This document shows positions 17,573 to 26,797 of a stretch of 64,000 bases of DNA, in pieces (position 1 is the first letter of the stretch; the number at the start of each line of letters is the position of its first letter). The notes under the pieces were generated by a model. That model was given only the letters and a program-made list of their open reading frames with translations, ran no database searches and had not been told where the DNA came from. Made by a program: the position numbers and the translations under genes. The stretch is from CBDBBY01 sp965205055 (lineage in GTDB: Bacteria > Pseudomonadota > Alphaproteobacteria > Rhodobacterales > Rhodobacteraceae), in assembly GCA_965205055.1 (NCBI GenBank), contig OZ242030.1:620001-684000 (forward strand), in the 5' to 3' direction.

Positions 17573-17660
17573 ATGGCGCGCAGCAGCGAGACCGTGATCA
17601 CCTGCGCCGTAACAGGGGATATTCACACGTCGACCATGTCGGACGCTCTCGCGGCGGCGG
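17573..17660 (+). pseudogene. N-terminal fragment of a DUF849 (beta-keto acid cleavage enzyme) gene
   Basis: The frame starts MARSSETVITCAVTGDIHTSTMS, matching the N terminus of beta-keto acid cleavage enzymes (typical form VIITCAVTGxIHTPSMS). The similarity ends after about 25 residues and the rest of the roughly 300-residue enzyme is absent. It follows the livM fragment by 3 bp, so both probably belonged to one transport and catabolic operon. Confidence 0.6.
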
Positions 17661-17943
17661 AGACCGAGTCGGCTTCCGATCCGCCAGATCTGACCGATAT
17701 GGCCGTACTTGCCAGAGACAGCGCACAAGATTCTCTGTCCGAGCCGGGAATACGGCCGGGAAGCGGCCGCTAAAAATTCATTCTCGTTGCTGCATTTTCC
17801 GGTCAGGAAGCCGGAGGACTTCAGCGCCGATGGTGATTTTATCAGGATATTTTGAGTCTCTCAACGCTCATTCGTGCACATTTAGAACAACAAGAACTGC
17901 GCTGCGATGGCCAAAACGCGCTGGGAGACAGAGTGCCAATATA

Positions 17944-18003
17944 GCAACGAAACAATTGCCAACGGGATTGTTGCCAACAAATCCGTTGCCAGAAGATCCG
18001 TTG
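17944..18003. repeat. 15-bp tandem repeat, about four units
   Basis: Four imperfect 15-bp units of the form CCAACRRATCCGTTG lie head to tail at 17944-17958, 17959-17973, 17974-17988 and 17989-18003. Every frame yields a pentapeptide-like repeat, but no start or longer open frame supports a gene. They abut the left arm of the large inverted repeat. Confidence 0.6.
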
Positions 18004-18012
18004 GTGGTAGTT

Positions 18013-18581
18013 GGGTCCATCGCAACAAAGGTACATGGCGCGACATGAGGCCGGCTTCGATCGTTTTCGAGCGCACAGTCTGTCGCTGACCGGCGACAGC
18101 GCAGGCGGTTTTCCGTCGGCCTTTGCACTCAACGGCTCGGCCTGCGCGCGAGTCAACATGCTCGACAAGTTTGACTTGTCAGACGAAAAACTCCGCGATG
18201 CCCTCGAGTCCTCCACTGAAGTCGCTTCGTGAAGCAGCGCCGGTCCCAAGGGATGCCGAGCGCGAAAGAGCCGGACACATCAAGTCAATGCCGGTCAGGG
18301 GGGCATCCCAATCTTGTTGGCCCTGCTTTCGACCAGCGGCGCCTCTCCCTCCTTATCCCCGAAAAATGGGACACACCCCCAGTCAGGCTGCGGCTGCACA
18401 TACCTTTGTTGGACGAACCGAGACCTCTCTTGGCTTCATCGGGCACGCGCAGACCGGGCCACTGAGTGCAAAAGCCGACGGAAAACCGCCTGCGCTGTCA
18501 CCGGTCAGCGACAAACTGCGCGCGCGAAAACGATCGAAGCCGACCTCATGTCGCGCCACGTACCTTTGTTGCGATGGACCC
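18013..18581. repeat. Large inverted repeat, two arms of about 135 bp
   Basis: The stretch 18013-18148 recurs inverted at about 18447-18581 with roughly 92 percent identity over 135 bp (about 11 mismatches counted by eye). The spacer of about 300 bp contains one short inverted-repeat element at 18298-18379. No transposase is visible between the arms. It could be a decayed composite element or two copies of another small element in opposite orientation. Confidence 0.75.
18298..18379. mobile_element. Short inverted-repeat (MITE-like) element, copy 3
   Basis: The ends GGGGCATCCCAATCTTGTTG and, inverted, GGGGTGTGTCCCATTTTTCG bound about 82 bp. The interior TTTCGACCAGCGGCG matches the interior of the element at 7973-8129. 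The ends are less alike than in the other copies, so decay is likely. Confidence 0.45.
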
Positions 18582-18716
18582 ACTTTCCACGAAACGGAAG
18601 CAAACTTTGCCGCAATTGTGGTCTGGCGGATTTCGGGCCTCTCGAATGTCAGCATCTCGCGTGCAACGGAACAATTTCCCGGCATGAAAGAGAATGATGA
18701 CATCGGGTACGAGGAT

Positions 18717-18978
18717 GGGGATGTGTCTCACTCTTTTTGGTGAAGTGTGTTTTGCACATTGGCGCGGTGTCCGATTTCTGCGTTCCGAGGGTTGCGGTCA
18801 CGGCGTGCACAGTTCAGCATGGATTGGTAACGGGGCGGCCGCCGAAGACCCGCGAACGGCAGGTGCCAACGCTCCGCCCGGCGTCGGATGCTCCCTCGAA
18901 AACATGCGTTGGCCCGACACCTCTTCGTGTGGAGAGCTTGTTGCGCCGCCGCCTTACCAAAAATATGAGACGCGCCCT
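18717..18978. mobile_element. Short inverted-repeat (MITE-like) element, copy 4
   Basis: A 262-bp segment begins GGGGATGTGTCTCACTCTTT and ends, inverted, GGGCGCGTCTCATATTTTTG. The ends match the family at 5647 and 7973. No coding frame with a recognisable product lies inside. Confidence 0.5.
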
Positions 18979-19285
18979 ATCCGCTGATTCCAGCTGCCCT
19001 CGAACGATTCAGGATTGACCGGGCGCGCTGCTGCGTGTCCATATTCGACCGTTGCTATTGGACTGAGTGCGTTCGCAACGATGCGCTTCCGCATCTCATT
19101 CCGCGCCTTGGCCGGTTGCAGAAGAATGCTGGCTTGAATGAAAGCCGATGCGGACGGATGTTCATTCTTGCTTTCACCCCGCCTGCCGTCCTGACCGGCC
19201 GAATCAAGTGTTCAAGGTAGACGGGACACGGTGCCGGCTTGCCGAAATTCGTTGCTGCGCCACGATGCGTCTGCGCGAAAATTGA
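18979..19285. other. Spacer without a recognised gene
   Basis: No supported gene lies between the last inverted-repeat element and the stop of the SLC13-type permease. The rest of the 17.1-19.3 kb stretch not named separately likewise shows only short frames without family resemblance. Confidence 0.5.
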
Positions 19286-21151
19286 TCAAATCAAATAGTT
19301 CAATGCAAAAAGGGATACAATCAGGAACAGTATCGTCATGATGCCGCCCGCCCGCATGTAGTCTGTGACGCGATATCCGCCCGGCCCCAGAATCAGCGCA
19401 TTCACTTGATGGGTGGGAATCAGAAACGAATTGGATGTGGAGATCGCTACGGTCAGCGCGAACAGAGCGGGATCTGCGCCGACTCCCAAGGCGATGTTCA
19501 CGGCGAGAGGCACGAGGAGAACCGTCGCTCCGACATTTGACATCACGAGCGTGAAAAATGTCGTGAGCAGCGCAACGCTCGCCTGAATCACCCAAATCGG
19601 CATTCCGTCGAATATGAGCAGAAACTGGGTCGCGATCCATTCCGCCGTGCCGGTCGTCTGTACGGCGCTGCCCAGCGGAATTAGGCTTGCGAGCAAGAAA
19701 ACGGTGTTCCAGCCAACCGCATCGTATGCTTCGTCGATGGTCAAGACCTTGGAAACGATCATACCCAACGCTCCGACGAGCAAACAAAGCGAAAGCCGCA
19801 TGTCGGTAAACAAGACGAGTCCAAGCGCGATCATGAAAAACAGCATCGCCCATCCGACTTTTTTCGGACGCAGCTGTTCGCGCGGATACGATGAGGTGAC
19901 GATTACGAAGTCCCTGTTGGATTCCAGTCGCATCAACGCGTCCCAAGGCGTGTGGCAAACCAGCGTGTCGCCGGCTTGAAAGGGAATCTGGCCGAAATGC
20001 CCGCATTCCCGCGTATAGGATTGCCCGCTGCGATACATTGCTATCGGAGATAGGCCGTAAGTCTTTCGGAGCCAAAGTTCCCGTCCCGTCTTGCCGATCA
20101 CGCCGGACCCGGGCGGGATGACAACCTCGGCTATGCCTGCCTTGGAGGGCCCCAAGGTTTCGCTGAATTCGTTCAGGCCCGCGGTTTCAACCAAGTTGAA
20201 TTTCTCTTCGAATGAATTGATAGCCTCGGGCTCGGCGATGACGGCGATGACGGAAGGCGCTTCGATGACGGTGTTGCGCGGCGGCGCCGGATACTTCTTG
20301 CCTTTGTGGTGCGTTGCGATGATCTGAAGATTGTATGTATCCTGCACCTCGTCGATCGTCATGTCGACGAGTTCGGATCCGACCGGGATGTTGATTTCGT
20401 GGATATGCCCGTCTATCCCGTAAACTTGGTTGAAATATTCCAAAAGCGAACGGGCTTTCCGCGTTCCTCGACCCCGGTCGTGGCCGGGAAGCACAATGCG
20501 CCCGAACACGACGAAATAAACCAGCCCGGTAGCGACAAGCGCAAGTCCTATCGGCAGGACTGAGAACAGCCCGAATGATTCCATGTGCTGATCTTCGGGA
20601 AGGGTTTCATTGATTCCGAAGATCAAATCGTTCAGCAGAATCAAGGGCGACGACCCGACCATCGTCATCGTTCCGCCAAGAATCGCGCAAAAACCCATAG
20701 GCATGAGCAGCCGCGACATCGGTATTTCCGTTCGGATCGAAACGCGGCTTACTACGGGAAGAAACAGTGCTGCCGCTCCCACATTCTGCATGAAGCTCGA
20801 AATTACGCCGACCGTGCCTGAGATCATGAGCATGATTCTGGATTCAGCCGTGCCGCCGACCTTGGTGATCCAAGCGGCGACCGTGGACATGACGCCGGTT
20901 CGATCCAGCCCGGCGCCGATAATCATCACAGCGATGATTGATATGACCGCGTTGCTGGCAAATCCGTCGAACAGCCTTCGGACATCGGCGAGTCCTTCAA
21001 GGCCGGGCAGGGCGGACAGGAACCCCAGCGTCACCATGACCAGAATGGCGGCGACATCCACTCGCACGATTTCCGAAACGAAAAGAGCGACCGTTAACAA
21101 CAGAAGCACGAGCACCAATACCATTTCCAAGGTGAGGCCGAGAGATTCCAT
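19286..21151 (-). CDS. SLC13-family anion permease with RCK_C (TrkA-C) domains
   Basis: The product has 621 residues with an AAGGAG site before the ATG. The N half and C half each hold a block of membrane helices with the paired motifs SSFMQNVGAAALFLPV and VMSNVGATVLLVPLA, typical of the divalent-anion:Na+ symporter superfamily. Two cytoplasmic TrkA-C domains lie between them at about residues 200-370 (VDMTIDEVQDTYNLQIIA and GKTGRELWLRKTYG). Proteins of this layout include SAC1-like sulfate transporters. It is the last gene of the sulfonate run, 41 bp after soeC, so export of sulfate or sulfite made by the pathway is a sensible inference. Transport direction and substrate cannot be seen. Confidence 0.85.
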   Translation of the reverse strand: MESLGLTLEMVLVLVLLLLTVALFVSEIVRVDVAAILVMVTLGFLSALPGLEGLADVRRLFDGFASNAVISIIAVMIIGAGLDRTGVMSTVAAWITKVGGTAESRIMLMISGTVGVISSFMQNVGAAALFLPVVSRVSIRTEIPMSRLLMPMGFCAILGGTMTMVGSSPLILLNDLIFGINETLPEDQHMESFGLFSVLPIGLALVATGLVYFVVFGRIVLPGHDRGRGTRKARSLLEYFNQVYGIDGHIHEINIPVGSELVDMTIDEVQDTYNLQIIATHHKGKKYPAPPRNTVIEAPSVIAVIAEPEAINSFEEKFNLVETAGLNEFSETLGPSKAGIAEVVIPPGSGVIGKTGRELWLRKTYGLSPIAMYRSGQSYTRECGHFGQIPFQAGDTLVCHTPWDALMRLESNRDFVIVTSSYPREQLRPKKVGWAMLFFMIALGLVLFTDMRLSLCLLVGALGMIVSKVLTIDEAYDAVGWNTVFLLASLIPLGSAVQTTGTAEWIATQFLLIFDGMPIWVIQASVALLTTFFTLVMSNVGATVLLVPLAVNIALGVGADPALFALTVAISTSNSFLIPTHQVNALILGPGGYRVTDYMRAGGIMTILFLIVSLFALNYLI

Positions 21152-21192
21152 TTCGACAATCTGCTCCTTCCAGACCGCAGTCTTTGAGCGGA

Positions 21193-22131
21193 TCAGGCTC
21201 GCGAAAGACCGTAATACAACTGCGAGACGTGTTCCGCTTCAGCAAAAAACAACCATCTCTCGATGAGCACTCCGAGGGAGGCGCATATCACTGCCAGCCC
21301 GAAGAATATCGCGTCGTAACCAACCATCATGCTTGCAAAGGTCAAAGCGGCAGGCGCCGCGAAAAGTGAAACCAAGGCGCTGCGACGGAGCTTCCGCGAA
21401 TGCTTTCTGCCGACTGAATAGCCCATTTCCCGCATCACGAAATTAGGCATGGTATGCGGTTGTTCCAGTTGCCGGACCTTTCCGAGTTGACCAAGTCCGA
21501 CTGCCATTTCCGCCGTGTATTCGCCGGCATCTCTATCGATCAACGACCAGTACCAAGCTTTCAAAGCCGCTCCCGCCGCGAGGCTTGCCACCGCGCACCA
21601 AGCCGCCCAGTCCGGAACCGGTTCGATATTGCTAATGATAAAGCACAGCAAAATTAAACCGGTAGAGCAGGACATTGCCAAGTAATTTATCGGCACAATT
21701 CTCAGGTTCCACTGTCGGATCGTCCGCAACGAGGCATAAATCATGCCGGTGCAATAGACAGTTGCTACGGCAAAGACGGCGGCAAGAAACGCGAGCAAAT
21801 ATTCTATGCTCGACGATGCGCCGAAAAGCCAAATCAATGCGAGCAGCCCGGAAGGCACATATGTGGCGAGTGCCACGACCCCTTCGCGCGATAGCCATGA
21901 GCTCCGCCATTGCGAGAAGGATCTGAATGCACGTTCGGGATGCCCAAGATGGGCGAGCGATGCAAGCAAGCCGAAGGTCGCCAGTGCGAGCGCAAGAGCG
22001 AGTGCTACGAAGCCGAACCACCTGCCATCCGGCAGAGTGCCGAAGAGGTGCGCCACCGACACCCAGAACAACAGTCCGTATCCTGCCCCGGAGGTCGTCG
22101 TGAATGCAATAACCGAATAGGCTGGATGCAC
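21193..22131 (-). CDS. soeC: Sulfite dehydrogenase membrane anchor subunit, SoeC-like (DmsC family)
   Basis: The product has 312 residues from a GTG 4 bp after the soeB stop; the long upstream frame lies inside soeB and was rejected. VHPAYSVIAFTTTSGAGYGLLFW is the typical SoeC start. About eight membrane helices follow, with the HLGHPERAFRSFSQWRSSWLSRE motif of DmsC/SoeC anchors. It would anchor the SoeAB catalytic pair to the cytoplasmic membrane and pass electrons to quinone. The gene order soeA-soeB-soeC is the one known from Allochromatium and Ruegeria. Confidence 0.88.
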   Translation of the reverse strand: MHPAYSVIAFTTTSGAGYGLLFWVSVAHLFGTLPDGRWFGFVALALALALATFGLLASLAHLGHPERAFRSFSQWRSSWLSREGVVALATYVPSGLLALIWLFGASSSIEYLLAFLAAVFAVATVYCTGMIYASLRTIRQWNLRIVPINYLAMSCSTGLILLCFIISNIEPVPDWAAWCAVASLAAGAALKAWYWSLIDRDAGEYTAEMAVGLGQLGKVRQLEQPHTMPNFVMREMGYSVGRKHSRKLRRSALVSLFAAPAALTFASMMVGYDAIFFGLAVICASLGVLIERWLFFAEAEHVSQLYYGLSRA

Positions 22132-22135
22132 GGTT

Positions 22136-22879
22136 TCAATCCTGCCGCGTAAGAACTTTGTCAATCCAGTTGAACAAGCGGTCCGCAGCGGAATTGTCGG
22201 AATCCTGCGTGTCGGCGATCCCGTCGAACGGTTCGACAGTGCTGACCCTCGGCGGCAAATATTTGTTGACTGGCTTGTACCCGAATTCCTCAAGGAGGTT
22301 GAAGCCGTCGCGGGCTTCGACCGACTTCGAGACATCGCTTTCAGGATCTCCGAGATCTCCGAACGCTCGCGCTCCGGTGGGGCAGGCGCGGACGCATGCG
22401 GGAATCCGGTCTTCTTCGGCAAATGTTTTGTTGTAAATTCTGTCGACGCACAAAGTGCATTTTTTCATCACTCCGTGGTCGTAGTCGTACTCGCGCGCGC
22501 CGTACGGGCATGCCCATGAGCACAGCTTGCAGCCGATGCAGGTGTCCGGGTTCACAAGCACGATGCCGTCTTCCTCCCGCTTGTAGGATGCGCCGGTGGG
22601 GCAGACCGTCACGCAATCGGGTTCCTCGCAATGCAAGCAGGATCTGGGGAAGTGCACCGTCTTCGCGTCTTTTCCATTGCCGATCTCGAAGGAGTGTACC
22701 CGGTTCAGCCACGCGCCTGACGGATCCGGGCCGTAAGGATCGTGATCCGAAAGCGGAGCGCTGTAGCCGCCGGTGTTCCATTCCTTGCAGCTGGTCACGC
22801 AGGCATGGCAGCCCACGCATATGTCCAGATCGATCACCAAGCCGAGCTTCTTGCTTGTCGTCGCGGGAAGGCTGGTCAT
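22136..22879 (-). CDS. soeB: Sulfite dehydrogenase iron-sulfur subunit, SoeB-like (DmsB family)
   Basis: The product has 247 residues and four [4Fe-4S] ferredoxin motifs: CVGCHACVTSC at 21-31, CLHCEEPDCVTVCP, CIGCKLCSWACPYG, and CTLCVDRI with CVRACPTGA. It would carry electrons from the molybdenum subunit to the membrane anchor. Its ATG overlaps the soeA stop by 4 bp and soeC follows after 4 bp, so all three are translationally coupled. DmsB-like subunits of other complexes look similar; the assignment as SoeB follows from its partner and from the xsc gene nearby. Confidence 0.92.
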   Translation of the reverse strand: MTSLPATTSKKLGLVIDLDICVGCHACVTSCKEWNTGGYSAPLSDHDPYGPDPSGAWLNRVHSFEIGNGKDAKTVHFPRSCLHCEEPDCVTVCPTGASYKREEDGIVLVNPDTCIGCKLCSWACPYGAREYDYDHGVMKKCTLCVDRIYNKTFAEEDRIPACVRACPTGARAFGDLGDPESDVSKSVEARDGFNLLEEFGYKPVNKYLPPRVSTVEPFDGIADTQDSDNSAADRLFNWIDKVLTRQD

Positions 22880-25728
22880 GCCTGCGTCCTCCTGAATTCC
22901 GCTCCGTAGGCGAGTTTCTTGGGCGAGGGCGGTCTAGTCGACGAGCCCAATGGCTCGAAGATCGGCTCCGACACTCCGCCGCTGTCCGCCTTGGCAATGG
23001 AGACGCGCAGGTCGAACCAAGCCGCCTGGCCGGTGATCGGGTCGGAGTTGGAGTATCGGTATCCGCCGCCGCCTTTCGGAAGAAGCTCTGAAATCAAATG
23101 GTTGAGGAGAAATCCTTGAGTGGATTCGGGCGAACCGTCCGCAAGGTTCCAAGCGCCGCGGCGCTTGCCGATAGCGTTCCAGGTCCACACGGTGTCTGGA
23201 TTGACGCCATCCATGAGTCGGACTTGGCACTTTACGCGCCCTTGATGCGATTCCAGCCAAACCCAGTCGTCGTCCGCGACACCGATTTTCTTGCCGGCGG
23301 AAAAATGCATGTAGAGACGGTTCGCAGCCGTGATCTGCCGCAGCCAGGCATTCTGGCTTCCCCACGAATGGTACATATGCATGGGGCGCTGAGTGATCGC
23401 GTGGAACGGATATCGCTTTTCCTCCACCATGGCACCTTCGAAAGGCGGGTACCACATCGGGATGGGATCGAAGTAGCGCTTGATTCGTTCGCGCGCCCTT
23501 TCCGGCGGAACGATTTCGCCATGGCCTTCCGCGGCCAATCGGAAATTCTGCAGCGGTTCGCAATACAGCTGGAAGATTGTCGGCTTGGGCTCGGCATTGA
23601 AGCCCATCTCGACCGCCCATTTCAAATACGCTGCGTTCGCGTGCTTGAAGTAGGCCTGCTCCGGCTCAATATGCCGGACGAAAAATGCGCCGTTTTCAAT
23701 ATAGCGGTCCAGCTGACGGGGGTTGGGACTTCCCTTTCCGACTTGAGTGCCGTCATTCCCTCGCCAGCCGGTCAAGGGTCCCACGCCGGGCATCCTTTCA
23801 TGGTTGACCATATAGTCCGGATATCCGCCGGGAAATTTAGGGGTGCCGTCTTCGTTCACGAAGCCCGTCAATTTCAGCCGCGCGCCGAGGTCGATCAGCA
23901 CTTCTTGGAAGCCTCGGACGTCCCGATCAGGCTGAACCACGGGGTGCCTGATTGAATCCGCCGCCATGTCGGCTTCCGAGATCGGACGGTCCAGCAAAGA
24001 TATGCAGTCCCACCTTTCCAAATAGGTCGTGTCCGGCAGCACGAGGTCGGCGAACGGAACCATCTCGGAGTAATATGCGTCGGAGTAGATGATCTTAGGT
24101 ATCTTGTATTCGCCGTTCGATTCGGTCGCCGTCAGCGCGTCAAGAGTGCCGGGAACGTTCATGGAAGAGTTCCATGCCATGTTGGCCATGTACATGAATA
24201 TCACGTCTATGGCGTAGGGATCCTTTTTGGCCGCGTTGTTGATGACCATATGCATCAACCCATGGGCCGACATCGGCGCGTCCCAGCTGAAGCCCTTGTC
24301 GATGCGCACCGGATCATCTCCGTCAAGCAGCAAATGCGCCGGGCGATGCGGGAATCCCAAATGCGGGCCGCCGAGCGGCTCGCCCGCGATGATTTCGTCC
24401 GTCTTGCCGTGCGGCAGCAATCCAGGGGGCGCGGATTTGGGGTAGGGCGGTTTGTATCTGAACCCGCCCGGGCAATCGATCGAACCAAGCAGAATTTGGA
24501 GCAAGTGGATCATTCTGCAGGTCTGAAAACCGTTCGAATGCGCGGATATGCCTCGCATCGCATGCATTGATACCGGCCGCCCGATCATTTTGTCGTGCTT
24601 TCTGCCCGCCCAGTCCGTCCACGGCTGATCGAGCGTGATCGTCTCTTCGAACGCCACATGGGCGAGCTCGTGCGCTATTCGCCGAATTTGTTGCGGCTCA
24701 AGCCCGGTTTCCGCAGCAACGGCATCCGGCGAATAGTCGCCGCCGAGGAAACGATCCGCAATGAGCTCGAATACCGTCCGCACTCGCTGGCCGTTCGGCA
24801 AATCAGGAATGCCGGACATGGCAGGGCTGACGTCCGTGTTCATCGCGCTGGCAAATGCGCCGTCATCGCTTGAATATACGAGCGGTTCTCCTTCCGCCCC
24901 CCTCGCGAACAATCCGTGATGCTGGGTGCCCGGAGCGTCGATCACCAGCCACGGAGCGTTCGTGTAGCGGAGAAGGTAATCCAAATCGATTTTGCGGATT
25001 CTGAGAAGCTCATGGATGAGGGCGCCGACGAACAGCCCGTCGGTTCCGGGCTTCAGCCCGACCCATTCGTCGGCGACAGCATTGTAGCCGGTTCTCACAG
25101 GGTTCACCGAGACAACCTTTACGCCCCGGTTTTTCAATTTGCCGATGCCGATCTTTATGGGATTTGAAGCATGGTCCTCCGCGACGCCGAACAGCATGAA
25201 ATACTTGGTCCGGCTCCAATCCGGGTCTCCGAATTCCCAGAAGGCGCCGCCGAAAGTGTAAAGCCCGCCCGCAGCCATGTTTACCGAGCAGAATCCTCCG
25301 TGCGCGGCGAAATTGGGCGTGCCGAACTGCATCGCCCAGTATCCTGTCAGCGCTTGGCTTTGATCGCGTCCGGTGAAGAAAGCGAGTTTGCGCGGATTCG
25401 TTCGCCGCACATCGTCGAGCCAAGAGGTGGCGATTCCCAAGGCTTCATCCCAAGAGATTTCCTCGAATTCGCCTGAGCCGCGCGGCCCCGTCCGTTTCAT
25501 CGGAGCGCGGAGCCTTGCAGGCGAGCAGTGCTGCATGATTCCGGCGCTGCCTTTGCCGCAAATCACGCCTTTGTTCACGGGATGGTCCCGGTTGCCTTCA
25601 ATATACCGTACCTTGCCGTCCCGGATATGGACATCGATTCCGCATCTGCAGGCGCACATGTAGCAGGTGGTTTTCGCAACGGAATCTCCGACAGGAGCGT
25701 TCAGTTCGAGTTCAGGTTCGACCGACAT
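22876..25728 (-). CDS. soeA: Sulfite dehydrogenase molybdopterin subunit, SoeA-like
   Basis: The product has 950 residues and belongs to the bis-MGD molybdopterin oxidoreductases. Cys22, Cys25, Cys29 and Cys57 bind the FS0 [4Fe-4S] cluster. The segment DHASNPIKIGIGKLKNRG and the following VNPVRTGYNAVADEW are typical of SoeA. No Tat signal peptide is visible, which fits the cytoplasmic orientation known for SoeABC and separates it from periplasmic DMSO reductases. It oxidises sulfite to sulfate, here the sulfite released by Xsc. The ATG follows the pta stop directly. A polysulfide or thiosulfate reductase role is less likely given the context. Confidence 0.9.
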   Translation of the reverse strand: MSVEPELELNAPVGDSVAKTTCYMCACRCGIDVHIRDGKVRYIEGNRDHPVNKGVICGKGSAGIMQHCSPARLRAPMKRTGPRGSGEFEEISWDEALGIATSWLDDVRRTNPRKLAFFTGRDQSQALTGYWAMQFGTPNFAAHGGFCSVNMAAGGLYTFGGAFWEFGDPDWSRTKYFMLFGVAEDHASNPIKIGIGKLKNRGVKVVSVNPVRTGYNAVADEWVGLKPGTDGLFVGALIHELLRIRKIDLDYLLRYTNAPWLVIDAPGTQHHGLFARGAEGEPLVYSSDDGAFASAMNTDVSPAMSGIPDLPNGQRVRTVFELIADRFLGGDYSPDAVAAETGLEPQQIRRIAHELAHVAFEETITLDQPWTDWAGRKHDKMIGRPVSMHAMRGISAHSNGFQTCRMIHLLQILLGSIDCPGGFRYKPPYPKSAPPGLLPHGKTDEIIAGEPLGGPHLGFPHRPAHLLLDGDDPVRIDKGFSWDAPMSAHGLMHMVINNAAKKDPYAIDVIFMYMANMAWNSSMNVPGTLDALTATESNGEYKIPKIIYSDAYYSEMVPFADLVLPDTTYLERWDCISLLDRPISEADMAADSIRHPVVQPDRDVRGFQEVLIDLGARLKLTGFVNEDGTPKFPGGYPDYMVNHERMPGVGPLTGWRGNDGTQVGKGSPNPRQLDRYIENGAFFVRHIEPEQAYFKHANAAYLKWAVEMGFNAEPKPTIFQLYCEPLQNFRLAAEGHGEIVPPERARERIKRYFDPIPMWYPPFEGAMVEEKRYPFHAITQRPMHMYHSWGSQNAWLRQITAANRLYMHFSAGKKIGVADDDWVWLESHQGRVKCQVRLMDGVNPDTVWTWNAIGKRRGAWNLADGSPESTQGFLLNHLISELLPKGGGGYRYSNSDPITGQAAWFDLRVSIAKADSGGVSEPIFEPLGSSTRPPSPKKLAYGAEFRRTQA

Positions 25729-26754
25729 TCAAACCTGATCCTGTTTCCGGGCGGCAGCGGCTTGTGCCCCCGTGATCGCAATCATCTTGTACACATCGTC
25801 TGAACTGCAGCCTCTTGAAAGATCGTTCGCCGGGCGGGCGAGACCCTGCAGGATCGGGCCCAAAGCCGTCGCTCCGCCGACCCGCTGCGCAATTTTGTAG
25901 CCGATGTTTCCGGCGCTAAGGTTCGGAAAAACAAAGACATTCGCTTGGCCTTCAAGAGGGGACCCCGGCGCCTTCCGCGCGGCCACGTCGGGCGCGACCG
26001 CTGCGTCGAACTGGATTTCCCCGTCCACGATCAGATCCGGATTCCGTTCGCGCACGATTGAGACCGCGTTGCGGATCCGGGTGATGGATTCGTGCTCCGC
26101 GCTCCCCGACGTCGAAAATGAAAGCATTGCGACCTTCGGTTCAATGCCTGTCATTTCAGTGAGTGAGCGGGCCGAAGCGATCGCAATGCTGGCGAGTTCT
26201 TCAGCCGTGGGCATAATGATGAGGCCGCAGTCCGCGAATATTGCAGGTCTCGAGAACGGCTCTCCGAGAAGCATCAGGAAGTAGCTTGAAACGACCTTGC
26301 TTTCGGGCGATTTGCCGATCACCTGAATCGCCGTCCGCACTGTGTCCCTCGTCGTGGCGACCGCGCCGGCGATGGTGCCCTCGGCATGTCCTTGCCTTAC
26401 CGACATTGCCGCGAAGCCCAGCGGCTCAGCGACGGCCTGTCTCGCGGCGGCGCGGTCGATGCCCTTGTGCTTGCGCATCTCGAAATAGGTCTGCGCGTAG
26501 ACGTCCAACTGCGCGGACGAAGCGGGGTCACGAATTTCGATTGCATCGCGAGCGCCTGCTTCATCCAGCAAAGCGCCTGTTTTGGATGGAGACCCCACAA
26601 GCACAATCTCGGCCAGCCGATCCCGGACCGCTTTCGTCGCGCCTTCGACGACGCGCGGATCTTCGCCTTCAGCCAGAACGATCCGAGGCCGCGCGGCGCG
26701 CGACGCGGCCCGGATATTTTCCAGCGCACTGTCGGCTGTCGCTGAATTGCTCAA
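25729..26754 (-). CDS. pta: Phosphate acetyltransferase
   Basis: The product has about 341 residues from a TTG at 26754, chosen because AAGGGA precedes it and because longer frames would overlap xsc. It is the short, single-domain form of Pta. Signatures include VLAEGEDPRVVEGA, the SSYFLMLLGEP segment, DCGLIIMPTAEELASIAIASA, and VFVFPNLSAGNIGYKIAQRVGG. It converts the acetyl phosphate made by Xsc into acetyl-CoA, the usual partner reaction in sulfoacetaldehyde degradation. It lies between xsc and soeA with a 43-bp gap to xsc and no gap to soeA. Confidence 0.94.
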   Translation of the reverse strand: MSNSATADSALENIRAASRAARPRIVLAEGEDPRVVEGATKAVRDRLAEIVLVGSPSKTGALLDEAGARDAIEIRDPASSAQLDVYAQTYFEMRKHKGIDRAAARQAVAEPLGFAAMSVRQGHAEGTIAGAVATTRDTVRTAIQVIGKSPESKVVSSYFLMLLGEPFSRPAIFADCGLIIMPTAEELASIAIASARSLTEMTGIEPKVAMLSFSTSGSAEHESITRIRNAVSIVRERNPDLIVDGEIQFDAAVAPDVAARKAPGSPLEGQANVFVFPNLSAGNIGYKIAQRVGGATALGPILQGLARPANDLSRGCSSDDVYKMIAITGAQAAAARKQDQV

Positions 26755-26797
26755 CAGCCGCGTCCCTTGATCGCAATTTCCGTGCGTGCCGCGCTCG

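Noticed and set aside
17944..18003. CRISPR-like array
   Set aside because: The 15-bp units are directly adjacent with no spacers and no cas genes are present anywhere in the window.
22136..22422. Extended N terminus of the SoeC-like protein
   Set aside because: The additional hundred codons lie inside soeB in another frame and lack membrane or family character; the GTG at 22131 fits family length.
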